From Arthrobacter sp. B3I4 (GTDB lineage: Bacteria; Actinomycetota; Actinomycetes; Actinomycetales; Micrococcaceae): a DNA stretch of 64,000 bases. Every line of letters starts with the position of its first letter. Positions within the stretch are counted from its first letter, which is position 1. Of the stretch, positions 54,877 through 64,000 are shown piece by piece. Location: the NCBI RefSeq assembly GCF_030816855.1, contig NZ_JAUSYK010000001.1, positions 372,001 to 436,000 of the forward strand. Direction: 5' to 3'. A program made the translations under genes and the position numbers. The notes under the pieces are model-generated. The model had not been told where the DNA came from and ran no database searches. It worked only from the letters and a program-made list of their open reading frames with translations.

Positions 54877-55428
54877 CTAGGCCGTCTCGGTTTCGCGGCC
54901 GGATTCTCGCAGTGTCATCTCCACGCTGATGTCCTCGTACTGGGCCAGGAGCTCCGAGGGCTGTACAGCGCCCGGGTCATCGAGCCTGCCGAATACCAAA
55001 TCACTCGCGGCCAGTAGTTCGTCGTCGGAGAAGCGGGCCAGCGGACGCGTCCCGGAAGGATCTACCGAGGCCGCGAACTCTCCGGGCAGCTCGACGGTCT
55101 GGAACACGCGGCCAAAGTCATCGGCAAAGATCTGCAGGTCCAGTGAAACACCGGCAGGGGCAGGCATCGCCCCGGCCGCCTCCAGCTCGGCTGAGTTGCC
55201 ATCGATGAAGTTCAAATCGTGGCGAAGTCCAGCCAGGGCGGAGGATTCGACGAACACCGCGGAAGCGAGATCTACACGGATGTGAGAGCTAAGGCCGGCT
55301 CGGCGGATGCGCTGGATCAGCTGTATCAAGACCGCGCGCGAGCAACGGTTGAGGCTTCCCCGGACATCAATCCGGACGACATCCGAGAGGGCGTCGAGCT
55401 TGATTTGGGCGTTAAGAGATTGGTCCAT
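54877..55428 (-). CDS. STAS-domain-like protein
   Basis: 183 residues. The N-terminal 100 residues (VVRIDVRGSLNRCSRAVLIQLIQRIRRAG, HIRVDLASAVFVESSALAGLRHDL) look like a STAS fold of anti-sigma-antagonist type, with Ser in SSALAGL at the usual phospho-site position. The C-terminal part is acidic with no recognised domain. It sits 88 bases after the GAF-ANTAR gene on the same strand, suggesting a shared signalling role. Confidence 0.65.
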   Translation of the reverse strand: MDQSLNAQIKLDALSDVVRIDVRGSLNRCSRAVLIQLIQRIRRAGLSSHIRVDLASAVFVESSALAGLRHDLNFIDGNSAELEAAGAMPAPAGVSLDLQIFADDFGRVFQTVELPGEFAASVDPSGTRPLARFSDDELLAASDLVFGRLDDPGAVQPSELLAQYEDISVEMTLRESGRETETA

Positions 55429-55515
55429 AGGAACTCCAAATAATGGTGTCTATGGCCGACGGCTCAACCTTGACCAGCGTAACCGCCCGACGGTGGTGGC
55501 ACAAGTCATCGGAGA

Positions 55516-56289
55516 CTATCCGGCCGTGTGCCGTCCCGGTTCCTGGAAGTGCGTGCGGGGCGCCATTCCGCCGACAGTTTCGACCAGTGACGTGGCAATA
55601 TCCCGCAGTTTCACGTTGCCGTTGCTGGACGCCTCGGTGAGAATCCGGACCGCCGCCTCCTGGCTGCACCGGTTCTGGGCCATCACGATACCCACGGCCG
55701 TGTCGATCACCGTCCGCGACTCCAACGTCGCCCGCAGGTTGGTGGCGCTGTCGGTATGCAGCGAGAAACGGACGGCCAGCCGGAGCGCCCGGGAGATCTG
55801 CCGGGTGAAGTACCGCGCCCGAGCCGCCATTTCCCCATCAAACTTGTGCGGCGCGTCCGAATACAGGTTCAGCGCAGCCTGCGCTTCTCCCTGAAGGTGG
55901 AAGGGCACGGACAGCACGGACCGCAGACCGTGCGAGGCCACCGCGCTGGCATAGTCAGGTCCCCAGCGGTTCTCTTCCAGAAGGTCGGGAACGTAAACCT
56001 CGCGTTCCTCCTGCGCGGCCGTCAGGCACGGCCCCTGCGACAGCCGGTACTGGATCTCGTCCACCTCCCGCGCGTCATCGCTGCTCCACCCGATGGTCAC
56101 CGCTTTCCGGTCCCGCAGCAGAGTGATTCCGCACAGCGCGTCGTCGCCCTCACCGGCTACCTGATGCGCGGAAAAACGAGCGAGGTCGTTGAGGAACTCT
56201 TCAAAGTCGGTGCTGTCGAGGATGAGGTTCTGAACCTGGTCGACAGTGCTGATGGGTGCCGGACTCAGGTCTTCCTGGGGCGGGAGCAT
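55516..56289 (-). CDS. GAF and ANTAR domain RNA-binding regulator
   Basis: 257 residues. An N-terminal GAF sensor (about 15-165: CGITLLRDRKAVTIGWSSDD, RSVLSVPFHL) is followed by an ANTAR domain (about 170-245: NLRATLESRTVIDTAVGIVMAQNRCSQEAAVRILTEAS). ANTAR proteins bind paired hairpins in nascent RNA and prevent termination. The target is not obvious; I find no clear dual-hairpin ANTAR site nearby. GGAG precedes the ATG at 56289; the ATG at 56304 lacks one. Confidence 0.88.
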   Translation of the reverse strand: MLPPQEDLSPAPISTVDQVQNLILDSTDFEEFLNDLARFSAHQVAGEGDDALCGITLLRDRKAVTIGWSSDDAREVDEIQYRLSQGPCLTAAQEEREVYVPDLLEENRWGPDYASAVASHGLRSVLSVPFHLQGEAQAALNLYSDAPHKFDGEMAARARYFTRQISRALRLAVRFSLHTDSATNLRATLESRTVIDTAVGIVMAQNRCSQEAAVRILTEASSNGNVKLRDIATSLVETVGGMAPRTHFQEPGRHTAG

Positions 56290-56390
56290 AGCGCATTTCT
56301 CCAACTACGGGTGCGAGACGCCGACGGGCGTCTGGAAAATCATAAAACGCCACGCAACGGCCGTCCACCGGCGTACGCTCCGGGCGAAAC

Positions 56391-56975
56391 CTAGCTCAGG
56401 CCCAGCTCGTCCTTGCCAAAGGCGAAGAGGTAGGGGACGCCGGCTTCGGCTTCGATCTTTTCCTTGGCGCCGGTAGCGCGGTCCACGATCACCGCGACGG
56501 CCACAACATTGCCGCCTGCCTTGCGGACACCCTCGACGGCGGCGAGCGCGGAACCGCCGGTGGTGGAGGTGTCCTCCAGTACCAGGACCTTGCGGCCCTC
56601 CACCGCGGGGCCCTCGACCTGGCGGCCCATGCCGTAGGACTTCTGCGCCTTGCGGACCACGAACGCGTCCACCGTACGGCCGGCGTCGACGGCGGCGTGC
56701 ATCACGGCGGTGCCGACGGGGTCTGCTCCCATGGTGAGCCCGCCGGCGCACTCAAAGTCGATTCCGGAGTCGTCCATCAGGGACAGCATGACTTGGCCGA
56801 CGAGCTTGGAAGCCTCATGGTGCAGTGTGATGCGGCGCAGGTCGATGTAATAGTCGGCCTCGGCGCCGCTGGAGAGGGTGACCTTGCCGCGGACCACGGC
56901 GAGCTCCTTAATCAGTTCCAGGAGGCGGGCGCGGGCGGCAGCGGCGTCGGCTGCAAAGTTCCGGGTGGCAGTCAT
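56391..56975 (-). CDS. pyrE: Orotate phosphoribosyltransferase
   Basis: 194 residues. It makes orotidine 5'-phosphate from orotate and PRPP. The PRPP loop VLVLEDTSTTGGSAL near residue 115 and ADYYIDLRRITLHHEASKLVG near 45 are standard, and KSYGMGRQVEGPAVEGRKV is the mobile loop. The start ATG at 56975 gives the usual N-terminus. It stands apart from other pyr genes. Confidence 0.95.
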   Translation of the reverse strand: MTATRNFAADAAAARARLLELIKELAVVRGKVTLSSGAEADYYIDLRRITLHHEASKLVGQVMLSLMDDSGIDFECAGGLTMGADPVGTAVMHAAVDAGRTVDAFVVRKAQKSYGMGRQVEGPAVEGRKVLVLEDTSTTGGSALAAVEGVRKAGGNVVAVAVIVDRATGAKEKIEAEAGVPYLFAFGKDELGLS

Positions 56976-57036
56976 GGCACCCACTTTAGTGGCTGGGCGC
57001 AGTCTCCCCCGCCGAAACCCATCCGTGGCTCCATAA

Positions 57037-57064
57037 CGGCCGTTTTGGTGCCCCAAAAGGGCCG
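57037..57064 (-). terminator. Terminator of the FAD monooxygenase gene
   Basis: CGGCC-G-TTTTGG pairs with CCAAAA-G-GGCCG around TGCC, with a single G-G mismatch. It lies 30 bases beyond the FAD gene stop and before pyrE. Confidence 0.6.
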
Positions 57065-57092
57065 ATACGGAGCGCTCGACGGCGAAGGAAGG

Positions 57093-58352
57093 CTAAGGCT
57101 GCGGCTGCGGCCGGGCTGCAGGGCGCCGGGCGAACCCTGGGGCGTGCTCCGGCCGCGGCCCGAAGCCGATCAGCCTCGGCATGATGCGGCGGACCGCCGG
57201 GACCCGCCGGGCCACGAACAGCACCGCACCGGGAATCTTTGTCCGTTTGCCGGCCATGACCGGGCCAAAGACCGTCCGGTGCATGAGCCGCTGGGCGGTC
57301 TGCACGACGACGGTGGGCGGGCGCCGCCGTCGTTCGACCTTCCTGAGGTCGGCCGAAGTGACCCGGCCCCGGAGCAGAGCGGGTGCGAGGAGGTCTGCCG
57401 TTGCGACGGCGTCCTGGATGGCGAGATTGATGCCGACGCCGCCGGCCGGGGACATCGCATGGGCGGCGTCCCCGATGCACAGTAGGCCGTTGATGTGCCA
57501 AGAATGCAGCCGGTCAAGGCGCACGTCAAGCCAGTGCAAGTCGTCCAGGGCGCGGATGGCGTCAACGCGGTCGGCGAGGTCGGGGCGGAGTGCAGCGATC
57601 CGCCGTCGAAAGCCGTCGACGCCCTCTGCCCGGATCCGGGCGTCCGCACCCTTCGGTGCGAGGTAGGCGATCTGGTAGTAGTCGGTGCGGGTCAGGGCAA
57701 CCAGCGCCTCGCCGGGTCCGAGTGCTGGAATCAGACCCGCGATTTCGCCTGCTTCTTCTGGGTGGCGGGGCAGCCGGAACCACCACGTGTCGAAGGGCAC
57801 CGGGAAATCCGTCAGCGCCAGGCCGGCAGCGGCGCGCAGCGCGGAATGCCGCCCGTCAGTGGCCACCACCAGCTCCGCGAGCAAGTCAACGGAGGTGCCG
57901 TCGGGGCGTTTAACGTGGACGCCGCGGACCCGGCCGCCGTCGCGCACCAGCCCCGTGACGGTGTGGCGCATGAGCAGGGTGAAGCCTGGCTCCTCGGCTG
58001 CGGCGGCGGCCAGGAAGTTCAGGAAATCCCATTGCGGCATCATCGCGATGTAGTTGTAGGGCGGCCGCAGCGATTCAAAGTCGCCCAGCGTCACCGGCGG
58101 CCCGCCAGGGACCGGCAGCACGACACTCTTCAGGCGGCTTTGCGGCAGCCGGCGGAACTCCTCGCCGAGGCCCAGTTCGTCGATCAGCCGGACCGTAGAG
58201 GGGTGGACGGTGTCGCCCCGGAAGTCGCGCAGGAAGTCGGCGTGTTTTTCAAGGACGGTCACTTTGACCCCGGCGCGGGCCAGCAGCAGGCCGAGCATCA
58301 TGCCTGCCGGCCCGCCGCCCACCACCAGGCAGCCTGTCTTCTCCATGGCCAT
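57093..58352 (-). CDS. FAD-dependent monooxygenase (PHBH/UbiH group)
   Basis: 419 residues. The FAD-binding GxGxxG motif is GCLVVGGGPAGMMLGLLLARAG, the middle DG motif is VVATDGRHSALRAAAGL, and the third motif is GDAAHAMSPAGGVGINLAIQDA. These are the flavoprotein aromatic hydroxylases that use NAD(P)H and O2. Substrate unknown. The first of two in-frame ATGs (58352, 58346) is used; neither has a clear ribosome site. A Pro/Arg-rich C-terminal tail (RPAARPQPQP) is unusual. Confidence 0.88.
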   Translation of the reverse strand: MAMEKTGCLVVGGGPAGMMLGLLLARAGVKVTVLEKHADFLRDFRGDTVHPSTVRLIDELGLGEEFRRLPQSRLKSVVLPVPGGPPVTLGDFESLRPPYNYIAMMPQWDFLNFLAAAAAEEPGFTLLMRHTVTGLVRDGGRVRGVHVKRPDGTSVDLLAELVVATDGRHSALRAAAGLALTDFPVPFDTWWFRLPRHPEEAGEIAGLIPALGPGEALVALTRTDYYQIAYLAPKGADARIRAEGVDGFRRRIAALRPDLADRVDAIRALDDLHWLDVRLDRLHSWHINGLLCIGDAAHAMSPAGGVGINLAIQDAVATADLLAPALLRGRVTSADLRKVERRRRPPTVVVQTAQRLMHRTVFGPVMAGKRTKIPGAVLFVARRVPAVRRIMPRLIGFGPRPEHAPGFARRPAARPQPQP

Positions 58353-58550
58353 ACGCTACGCCGGTGCGGCGTCCGCCGGGAGGAGTTTTCCGCGCCGGTT
58401 TTTCGCCCGCGCCACGGTTTCGCACCGGGGCTGCGGGGATCCGGGGCGCACTCGTCCAGAAGTGCCGCACTTTTCCGGAAACGGGCCGCCCAGGACTGCG
58501 GCGCCGGCAACAGTTGGGCATGATTGACAGGGCTGGCTAGGCTGAGTGGC

Positions 58551-59405
58551 ATGCGTGAACTTCAGGCAAAGATCATCGAAGAAATGGGCGTGCAGCCCCG
58601 GATCGACCCTGCCGAGGAGGTGCGCAAACGCGTTTCGTTCCTCAAGGAGTACATCAAGGCCAGCCATACCAAGGGCTTCGTCCTCGGCATCTCCGGCGGC
58701 CTCGATTCCACCCTGGCGGGTCGGCTGGCGCAGCTTGCCGTCGAGGAGCTCGACGCGGAGGGGGTGGAAGCGAACTTCGTGGCGGTGCGGCTCCCGTACG
58801 GCGTGCAGCACGACGAGGACGACGCCCAGGCGGCCCTGAACTTCATCCAGGCCAAGACGGAGTGGACGTTCAACATCGCGGCCGCGGTGGACGGCTTCGA
58901 GAATGAGTTCGAAAAGACCACCGGCGACGGCATCTCCGACTTCCATAAGGGCAACACCAAGGCCCGGACCCGCATGACTGCCCAGTACGCCCTGGCCGGC
59001 GAACACAACTACCTGGTGATCGGAACGGACCACGGAGCGGAATCGGTCACCGGGTTCTTCACGAAGTACGGCGACGGCGGCGCGGACATCCTTCCGCTGT
59101 TCGGGCTGAACAAGCGTCAGAACCGGGCCCTGCTCGCCGAGCTCGGCGCCCCCGCCCGGCTCTGGGAAAAGGTGCCCACGGCCGACCTCCTGGACGACAA
59201 GCCCGGGCGCACCGACGAGGAGGAACTTGGCCTGAGCTATGACCAGATCGATGACTACCTTGAGGGCCGCGAGATCGACGAGGCGGCAGCGAAATTGATC
59301 GAGCAGAAGTACCTCGTGACCCGGCACAAGCGCACCGTTCCGGTGTCCATTTTTGACACCTGGTGGAAAAGCCCCGGTCCAGAGGAGCCCCGGGCCGGCC
59401 TCTGA
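58551..59405 (+). CDS. nadE: NH3-dependent NAD+ synthetase
   Basis: 284 residues. It amidates nicotinic acid adenine dinucleotide to NAD+ with ATP. The pyrophosphatase loop SGGLDS (48-53) follows [21 protein letters not shown] and [25 protein letters not shown] are family marks. ATG at 58551 gives the E. coli-like start ([18 protein letters not shown]). The amide source is free ammonia, as no glutaminase domain is present. Confidence 0.95.
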   Translation: MRELQAKIIEEMGVQPRIDPAEEVRKRVSFLKEYIKASHTKGFVLGISGGLDSTLAGRLAQLAVEELDAEGVEANFVAVRLPYGVQHDEDDAQAALNFIQAKTEWTFNIAAAVDGFENEFEKTTGDGISDFHKGNTKARTRMTAQYALAGEHNYLVIGTDHGAESVTGFFTKYGDGGADILPLFGLNKRQNRALLAELGAPARLWEKVPTADLLDDKPGRTDEEELGLSYDQIDDYLEGREIDEAAAKLIEQKYLVTRHKRTVPVSIFDTWWKSPGPEEPRAGL

Positions 59406-59612
59406 GCCCGTCCGAATGACGCCGCGGCACTTCGGAACCACTCACCCGTTCACGAGGGGCCAGGCCGACAGCAGTGCCGCGCCCGCGGGGGCACTTTGGG
59501 GTGCGAATCCAACCCCGGTCTTGGGGTGCGGCGTGTCCGCGTCAAAATGCCCCCCGGACGGCGGACGGTTCCGGCGCCCGGCCGGCCGGCCGGGTGGCCC
59601 CTAAGTTCGGGA

Positions 59613-60578
59613 TCAGTCCCGGACTTCCACCGTCCCCACCATGCCCATGAAGTCGTGCAGGGCGCAGATGTAGTCGAACTCACCGGCCTTTGTGAAGGTC
59701 ACGGTGTAACTGCTGTGCGGCGGCATAATTCCTGAGTTCAGGTCCCCTCCGCCGTAGTGCGCCGGGTCGCCGGCCGGGGCAGCGAAGTTGGCCGGCTCCT
59801 TGCCGAACGTGACGGTGTGCGGTGCGCCCATGCCGTTATTGACGAACGTGACGGACTCCCCCACCCGGACTTCGATCTTCTGCTGGACAAAGCGCATCAC
59901 CATCGACGTCCCGTTATCCGTTCCGGCGATGACAGTATGCTCGTCGGCAAGGTCCCGGGCGTCGTCCCACTGCCGATAGCCATCCCGCAGGATGGCCCGT
60001 TCCTGCTTCTCCGCCTTGCGATCGTACTGCGACTGGCTGAACGGGTAATCGGTTCCCGCCGCCCGGACGTGGACCGTTCCTTTCATGGCCATGCCATGCA
60101 CCAGGCAGTAGTAGGTGAAGTCCCCTTCATCCGGGAACCCAAGCGTGTACTTCCGGACCTGTGTGAACTCCGTGTCGGAGACGTTCGTCATGATCCCGGA
60201 GTTGTAGTACGAGTGCCCGTCGTAGTCCTTTCCGCCCATCTGGGTGATGTTCTCCGGCCGTCCGGGGTCGAAAGGCTGGGTGGACTCCAGGGACTGGCCC
60301 GCGGCCAAAAAGGTCACGGTATGGATTTCGGCGGAGTTGGCCCGCCAGATGACCTTATCGCCCGCGTTCACATAGATATTTTCGGGAAGGAAGGACATGC
60401 CCTGAATAGCTTGGTCCTGGGACTCGGAGCCAACCTGGACAGTCCATGTTCTGGACGAATTGCCGCCGTCGGCGGTGGCCGCTCCGCCGACGGCGACCGG
60501 CAACACCAAGGCAACGGCGAATGCGATGAAGAGGCGCAGCAAGTGCGGCGCGGAATGGATAGGTGTTTGACGAGTCAT
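59613..60578 (-). CDS. Secreted two-domain cupredoxin
   Basis: 321 residues from ATG at 60578 (good AAGGA site). A signal peptide (LLRLFIAFAVALVLPVAVGGAATA) is followed by two blue-copper-like domains. Each has a first His in HTVTF (AEIHTVTF and APHTVTF) and a C-terminal copper loop (YYCLVHGMAMKG and YICALHDFMGMVG) supplying Cys, His and Met. Together these look like type 1 copper sites, possibly electron carriers or copper carriers at the cell surface. No copper pump or oxidase gene is adjacent. Confidence 0.85.
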   Translation of the reverse strand: MTRQTPIHSAPHLLRLFIAFAVALVLPVAVGGAATADGGNSSRTWTVQVGSESQDQAIQGMSFLPENIYVNAGDKVIWRANSAEIHTVTFLAAGQSLESTQPFDPGRPENITQMGGKDYDGHSYYNSGIMTNVSDTEFTQVRKYTLGFPDEGDFTYYCLVHGMAMKGTVHVRAAGTDYPFSQSQYDRKAEKQERAILRDGYRQWDDARDLADEHTVIAGTDNGTSMVMRFVQQKIEVRVGESVTFVNNGMGAPHTVTFGKEPANFAAPAGDPAHYGGGDLNSGIMPPHSSYTVTFTKAGEFDYICALHDFMGMVGTVEVRD

Positions 60579-60885
60579 CAGACTCATTCCTTCTGAACTG
60601 GGGCTAGAGCCGGAGAACCGGCTGGGAAGGTGCGTCGCCGCCGCCACTCTCGACGGCGGTTCGCTCCGGCCTGGACAGCGTCCGCCGTGATCTTCTCTCA
60701 CTCCCAGTCCCCAGCATCAAGGCGGGGAAGTATATTCGCGCCAGACACGCCACCGGACAAGGGGGCAGGCGCTCTGCGCATGCAGCCAAGGCTGCAGTTT
60801 TCATCGTGCTCCGCTGCGACCGGTTTGTCGAGGCATTTGGCCTGACTGCTGCGGCCTGGCCTGCGTCTCCGCCTGAGACTCCGGC
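60579..60885. other. Gene-free stretch between the cupredoxin and IclR genes
   Basis: 307 bases with no credible gene. It holds a small perfect hairpin at about 60607-60622 (AGCCGG-AGAA-CCGGCT), an imperfect one near 60640-60660, and a terminator-like stem (GCCTGAG/CTCAGGC, 60871-60891) overlapping the IclR stop. No clear promoter for the cupredoxin gene is seen. Confidence 0.5.
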
Positions 60886-61660
60886 TCAGGCTCCCTGGAG
60901 CTGCAGTGAGATCCGGTGCGCCTCGTCCATCAGCAGCCGTCCCAGTTGCTCGCGCCGGTCCTCACGGAAGCGGGGTTCGATCCCGGTCAGCGACAGCGCC
61001 CAGGCCGGGCGGCCGTGCCGGTCGAAAACGGCGGCTCCCATTCCCCAGCTGCCCTCCAGCACCAGGCCCGGGTTGACGGAGTAGCCTGCCTGCCGCGTAG
61101 CCTCCAGGTTCGCCCGGACCAGTTCTTCGGTGTGGACCGCGGCAAAGCCGCCGGCATGCTCGGACCAGCCGGCCAGCAGTTCCTCCTGCTCCGCCTCCGG
61201 CAGGAACGCCATGATGGCAGTGCCGGCGGAGGCGACGCCCAGCGGAAAGCGGACTCCCTCATGCAGGACGAAGGAGCGGACCGGAAAGCTGCCCTCCTCG
61301 CGGAGCAGGCACACTGTCTCGCCGCCGCGTCGGATCGAGAAGAAAGCGCTCTCCCCGGTCTCCTCCGCCAGCCGGCGCAGGCTGGGCCGCGCGACCTCCT
61401 CCAGCGGAAAACGGGCCGAAGCCACCGATCCCATGAGCAGGATTTCCGGCCCCAGCACCCAGTTGCCGTTAAGCGGGTCCTGGTCCAGCAGACCCTCGCG
61501 CCGCCAGCGAAGTGAGCAGGCGGTAGGCGGTAGGCCGGGTAAGCCCGGATTCACGGACCAGTTCCATGAGGGGACACCCTTCCGGCTTCCGGCCCACAAT
61601 TCTGAGCAGACCCGCCACACGGCTCACCACTTGGGCCCCTTGGACCGGAACTGAGCTCAT
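60886..61660 (-). pseudogene. IclR-family regulator, broken by a 1-base insertion
   Basis: Two frames together make a normal IclR protein of about 257 residues. The first part, from ATG at 61660 with AGAGGA upstream, holds the winged helix (RVAGLLRIVGRKPEG, ESGLTRPTAYRLLTSLAA). The second holds the effector domain (LLDQDPLNGNWVLGPEIL, ETGESAFFSIRRGGETVCLL, LGVASAGTAIMAFL). They meet near 61498: on the coding strand GCGGCGCGAGGG breaks the frame, while GCGGCGGAGGG restores the usual LAAEGLLDQD. As written, only about 60 residues including the DNA-binding helix would be made. It is divergent from the CoA-transferase operon it should control. Confidence 0.85.
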
Positions 61661-61699
61661 CCTTTTCCTCTAATCCTCACCTCGTTGCGCTACTAAGCA

Positions 61700-61712
61700 T
61701 CCATAATATGGA
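61700..61712. promoter_or_regulatory. IclR-type operator candidate, copy 1
   Basis: TCCATA-A-TATGGA, a perfect 13-base palindrome 40 bases before the IclR start. A second copy lies at 61820. Confidence 0.5.
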
Positions 61713-61771
61713 CAAACAAAAGCATACCGTCCACAGTGTAAAAAGGCTCGGCGGCGCGGAAATCACTGCCA

Positions 61772-61799
61772 TTGACAGTGTTCCACGCCACACTCTAAG
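61772..61799 (+). promoter_or_regulatory. Probable promoter of the CoA-transferase operon
   Basis: TTGACA (61772-61777), a 16-base spacer and TCTAAG (61794-61799), about 90 bases before the first gene. The downstream operator copy (61820) would block it. Confidence 0.5.
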
Positions 61800-61819
61800 C
61801 TCCTTCTTCAGGTGCACAG

Positions 61820-61832
61820 TCCATAAAGTGGA
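61820..61832. promoter_or_regulatory. IclR-type operator candidate, copy 2
   Basis: TCCATAAAGTGGA, matching copy 1 in its outer arms (TCCA/TGGA), just downstream of the predicted transcript start. Confidence 0.45.
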
Positions 61833-61889
61833 TCACGACAGCGGCCCCGGCCGACCGATCGTAATCCGAAAGCTCAATGAGGAGATGCG

Positions 61890-62624
61890 ATGTCAAAGGT
61901 GAAATCGGGCGCGGCTGCCGCGCTGCAGGATGTACTGCGGGACGGCATGACGCTCGCCGTCGGCGGCTTCGGCCTCAGCGGCATCCCGGCGGACCTGATC
62001 GAGGCCGTGCGCGACTCCGGGGTCAAGGACCTCACCGTGGTGTCAAACAATATGGGCATCGACGGGAAGGGTCTGGGCGTGCTGATCGAAGCCGGCCAGG
62101 TCCGCAAGGTAATCGCTTCCTATGTCGGTGAAAACAAGCTGTTTGCAGAGCAGTACCTGGCCGGCAAACTCGAGGTTGAGTTCACCCCGCAGGGAACCCT
62201 CGCCGAGCGTCTCCGCGCCGGCGGCGCCGGCATCCCGGCCTTCTACACCAAGACCGGTGTCGGGACCCTCGTCGCCGAAGGCAAGCCGCTCGCGGAGTTC
62301 GACGGCGAAACCTACGTCCAGGAACGGGCCATCAAGGCCGACGTTTCGCTGGTCCACGCCCACACCGCCGACACCGACGGCAACCTGATCTACCGCTACA
62401 CCGCCCAGAACTTCAACCCCGTCGTCGCCACCGCAGGCGCCGTCACGGTGGCCGAAGCCGAAGTCATCGTGGAGCCCGGCACACTCGACCCCAACCACAT
62501 CGTCACCCCCGGCGTCTTCGTCCAGCGCCTGGTCCAGGCCAGCGACCGGGTCAAGGACATCGAACAGCGCACCGTGCGCCCGCGCGGCGAGACCGCCGAC
62601 ACAGCATCCGCCGTCGCCGTCTAA
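61890..62624 (+). CDS. 3-oxoacid CoA-transferase subunit A
   Basis: 244 residues. The alpha subunit has the glycine-rich [23 protein letters not shown] and [31 protein letters not shown]. With subunit B it moves CoA from succinyl-CoA to acetoacetate or 3-oxoadipate (ScoA/PcaI type); the substrate cannot be fixed. GAGGAG precedes the ATG. First gene of the operon. Confidence 0.9.
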   Translation: MSKVKSGAAAALQDVLRDGMTLAVGGFGLSGIPADLIEAVRDSGVKDLTVVSNNMGIDGKGLGVLIEAGQVRKVIASYVGENKLFAEQYLAGKLEVEFTPQGTLAERLRAGGAGIPAFYTKTGVGTLVAEGKPLAEFDGETYVQERAIKADVSLVHAHTADTDGNLIYRYTAQNFNPVVATAGAVTVAEAEVIVEPGTLDPNHIVTPGVFVQRLVQASDRVKDIEQRTVRPRGETADTASAVAV

Positions 62625-62667
62625 TCACCCCCAAAGCGCTGCCCGACACACTTTTAGGAGAACCACC

Positions 62668-63365
<698 letters not shown>

Positions 63366-63369
<4 letters not shown>

Positions 63370-64000
63370 GCCTCAAGGACCAGTTCGGCAAGGACGTCCT
63401 GCTCACCGGCTGGGGGCACAGCCGGTTCGGCAAGCTCACCGACGAGACCCTCGAGTCGCTGATTGTGCAGGTCGCTACCGAGGCGATCGGCAACGCCGGG
63501 ATCGAACCGGGCCAGATCGACGAGATCTACGTCGGCCAGTTCAACTCCGGCATGATGCCGCTGGCCTTCCCGTCCTCGCTGGCGCTGCAGGTCTCGGAGC
63601 AGCTCGCCAACGTGCCATCGACCCGGGTCGAAAACGCCTGCGCCTCCGGTTCTGCGGCGTTCCAGCAGGGCACCAAGTCCCTGCTGGCCGGGACCGCCCG
63701 GACCGTCCTCGTCATCGGCGCCGAGAAGATGACCCACGCCGGGGCCGACGTCGTGGGTGCGGCCCTGCTCGGCGCGGACTACGACATGGCAGGCAAGCCC
63801 TCCAGCACCGGCTTCACCGGCCTTTTCGCCGAGGTCGCGAAGCATTATGAGAAGCGCTACGGCGCTGGCGCAGGGAATCTGTCCGATGTGCTCGGCAGCA
63901 TCGCCGCGAAGAACCACCGCAACGGCGTCGACAACCCCTACGCCCAGCTCCGGAAGGACCTCGGCGAGGAGTTCTGCCAGACCGTCTCGGACAAGAACCC
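63366..64000 (+). CDS. Thiolase-family acetyl-CoA acetyltransferase, partial
   Basis: The first 211 residues of a thiolase; the frame is open at the window edge. The acyl-binding cysteine is in [16 protein letters not shown] (near residue 90). [17 protein letters not shown] and [15 protein letters not shown] resemble the lipid-transfer/SCP-x-like thiolases more than classic AtoB. It should split or form acetoacetyl-CoA or 3-oxoacyl-CoA together with the CoA-transferase. The 3' end is outside the window. Confidence 0.85.

Overview
The window is high-GC DNA with actinobacterial gene order and codon use. The best overall fit is Arthrobacter, Pseudarthrobacter or another Micrococcaceae. The evidence is the tRNA-Ser / SRP RNA / dnaX / recR / lysC block, a purS-purQ-purL cluster, the pair fbaA plus a DUF3151-type gene, proteins of the DUF2236, DUF1990 and MmcQ types, many GTG and TTG starts, and very few U-tailed terminators. 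It looks like ordinary chromosome. I see no phage, insertion sequence, CRISPR array or origin.

Layout. 1-8.9 kb: HAD phosphatase, Stealth-type glycan phosphotransferase, metallophosphoesterase, formaldehyde dehydrogenase, glutathione peroxidase, a secreted M23 peptidase with a repeat-built Pro-rich tail, and a DUF2236 oxygenase. 9.0-14.8 kb: tRNA-Ser(GGA), SRP RNA, dnaX, recR, lysC. 14.8-21.8 kb: two small related proteins around an OhrR-type regulator, two subtilisin-inhibitor-like (SSI-like) proteins around a putative DNA glycosylase, and a large secreted subtilase facing them. 22-25.4 kb: purSQL. 25.4-28.8 kb: small housekeeping and hypothetical genes and a polysaccharide deacetylase. 28.8-43.0 kb: a sulfur-scavenging island. 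43.1-45.4 kb: ECF sigma factor, membrane protein and small secreted protein. 45.4-54.8 kb: purA, a SAM-riboswitch-controlled MetE-like gene, a UDG-like gene, fbaA, a DUF559-like gene flanked by palindromes, TrmH, HAD-IIA and a Tat-exported hydrolase. 54.9-60.6 kb: STAS and GAF-ANTAR proteins, pyrE, an FAD monooxygenase, nadE and a two-domain cupredoxin. 60.9-64 kb: a frameshifted IclR regulator divergent from a CoA-transferase/thiolase operon that runs off the end.

The most coherent system is the sulfur island. Two operons point away from each other. The left one encodes a MetNIQ-type importer, an NtaA/DszA-type flavin monooxygenase and an SfnB/DszC-type oxidoreductase. The right one encodes SsuB-SsuA-SsuC, an acetyl-CoA synthetase, SfnG, MetY and a CoA-binding protein. 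Each is preceded by a compact SAM-I-clan riboswitch, and a third copy precedes the MetE-like gene at 47.1 kb. I infer that low SAM switches on import of organosulfur compounds, oxidative release of sulfur and its capture as homocysteine, with the synthetase possibly recycling the acetate released by MetY.

Two reading frames, metY and the IclR gene, are each broken by one extra base. These are either recent mutations or consensus errors. Several strong intergenic palindromes look like dispersed repeat elements.
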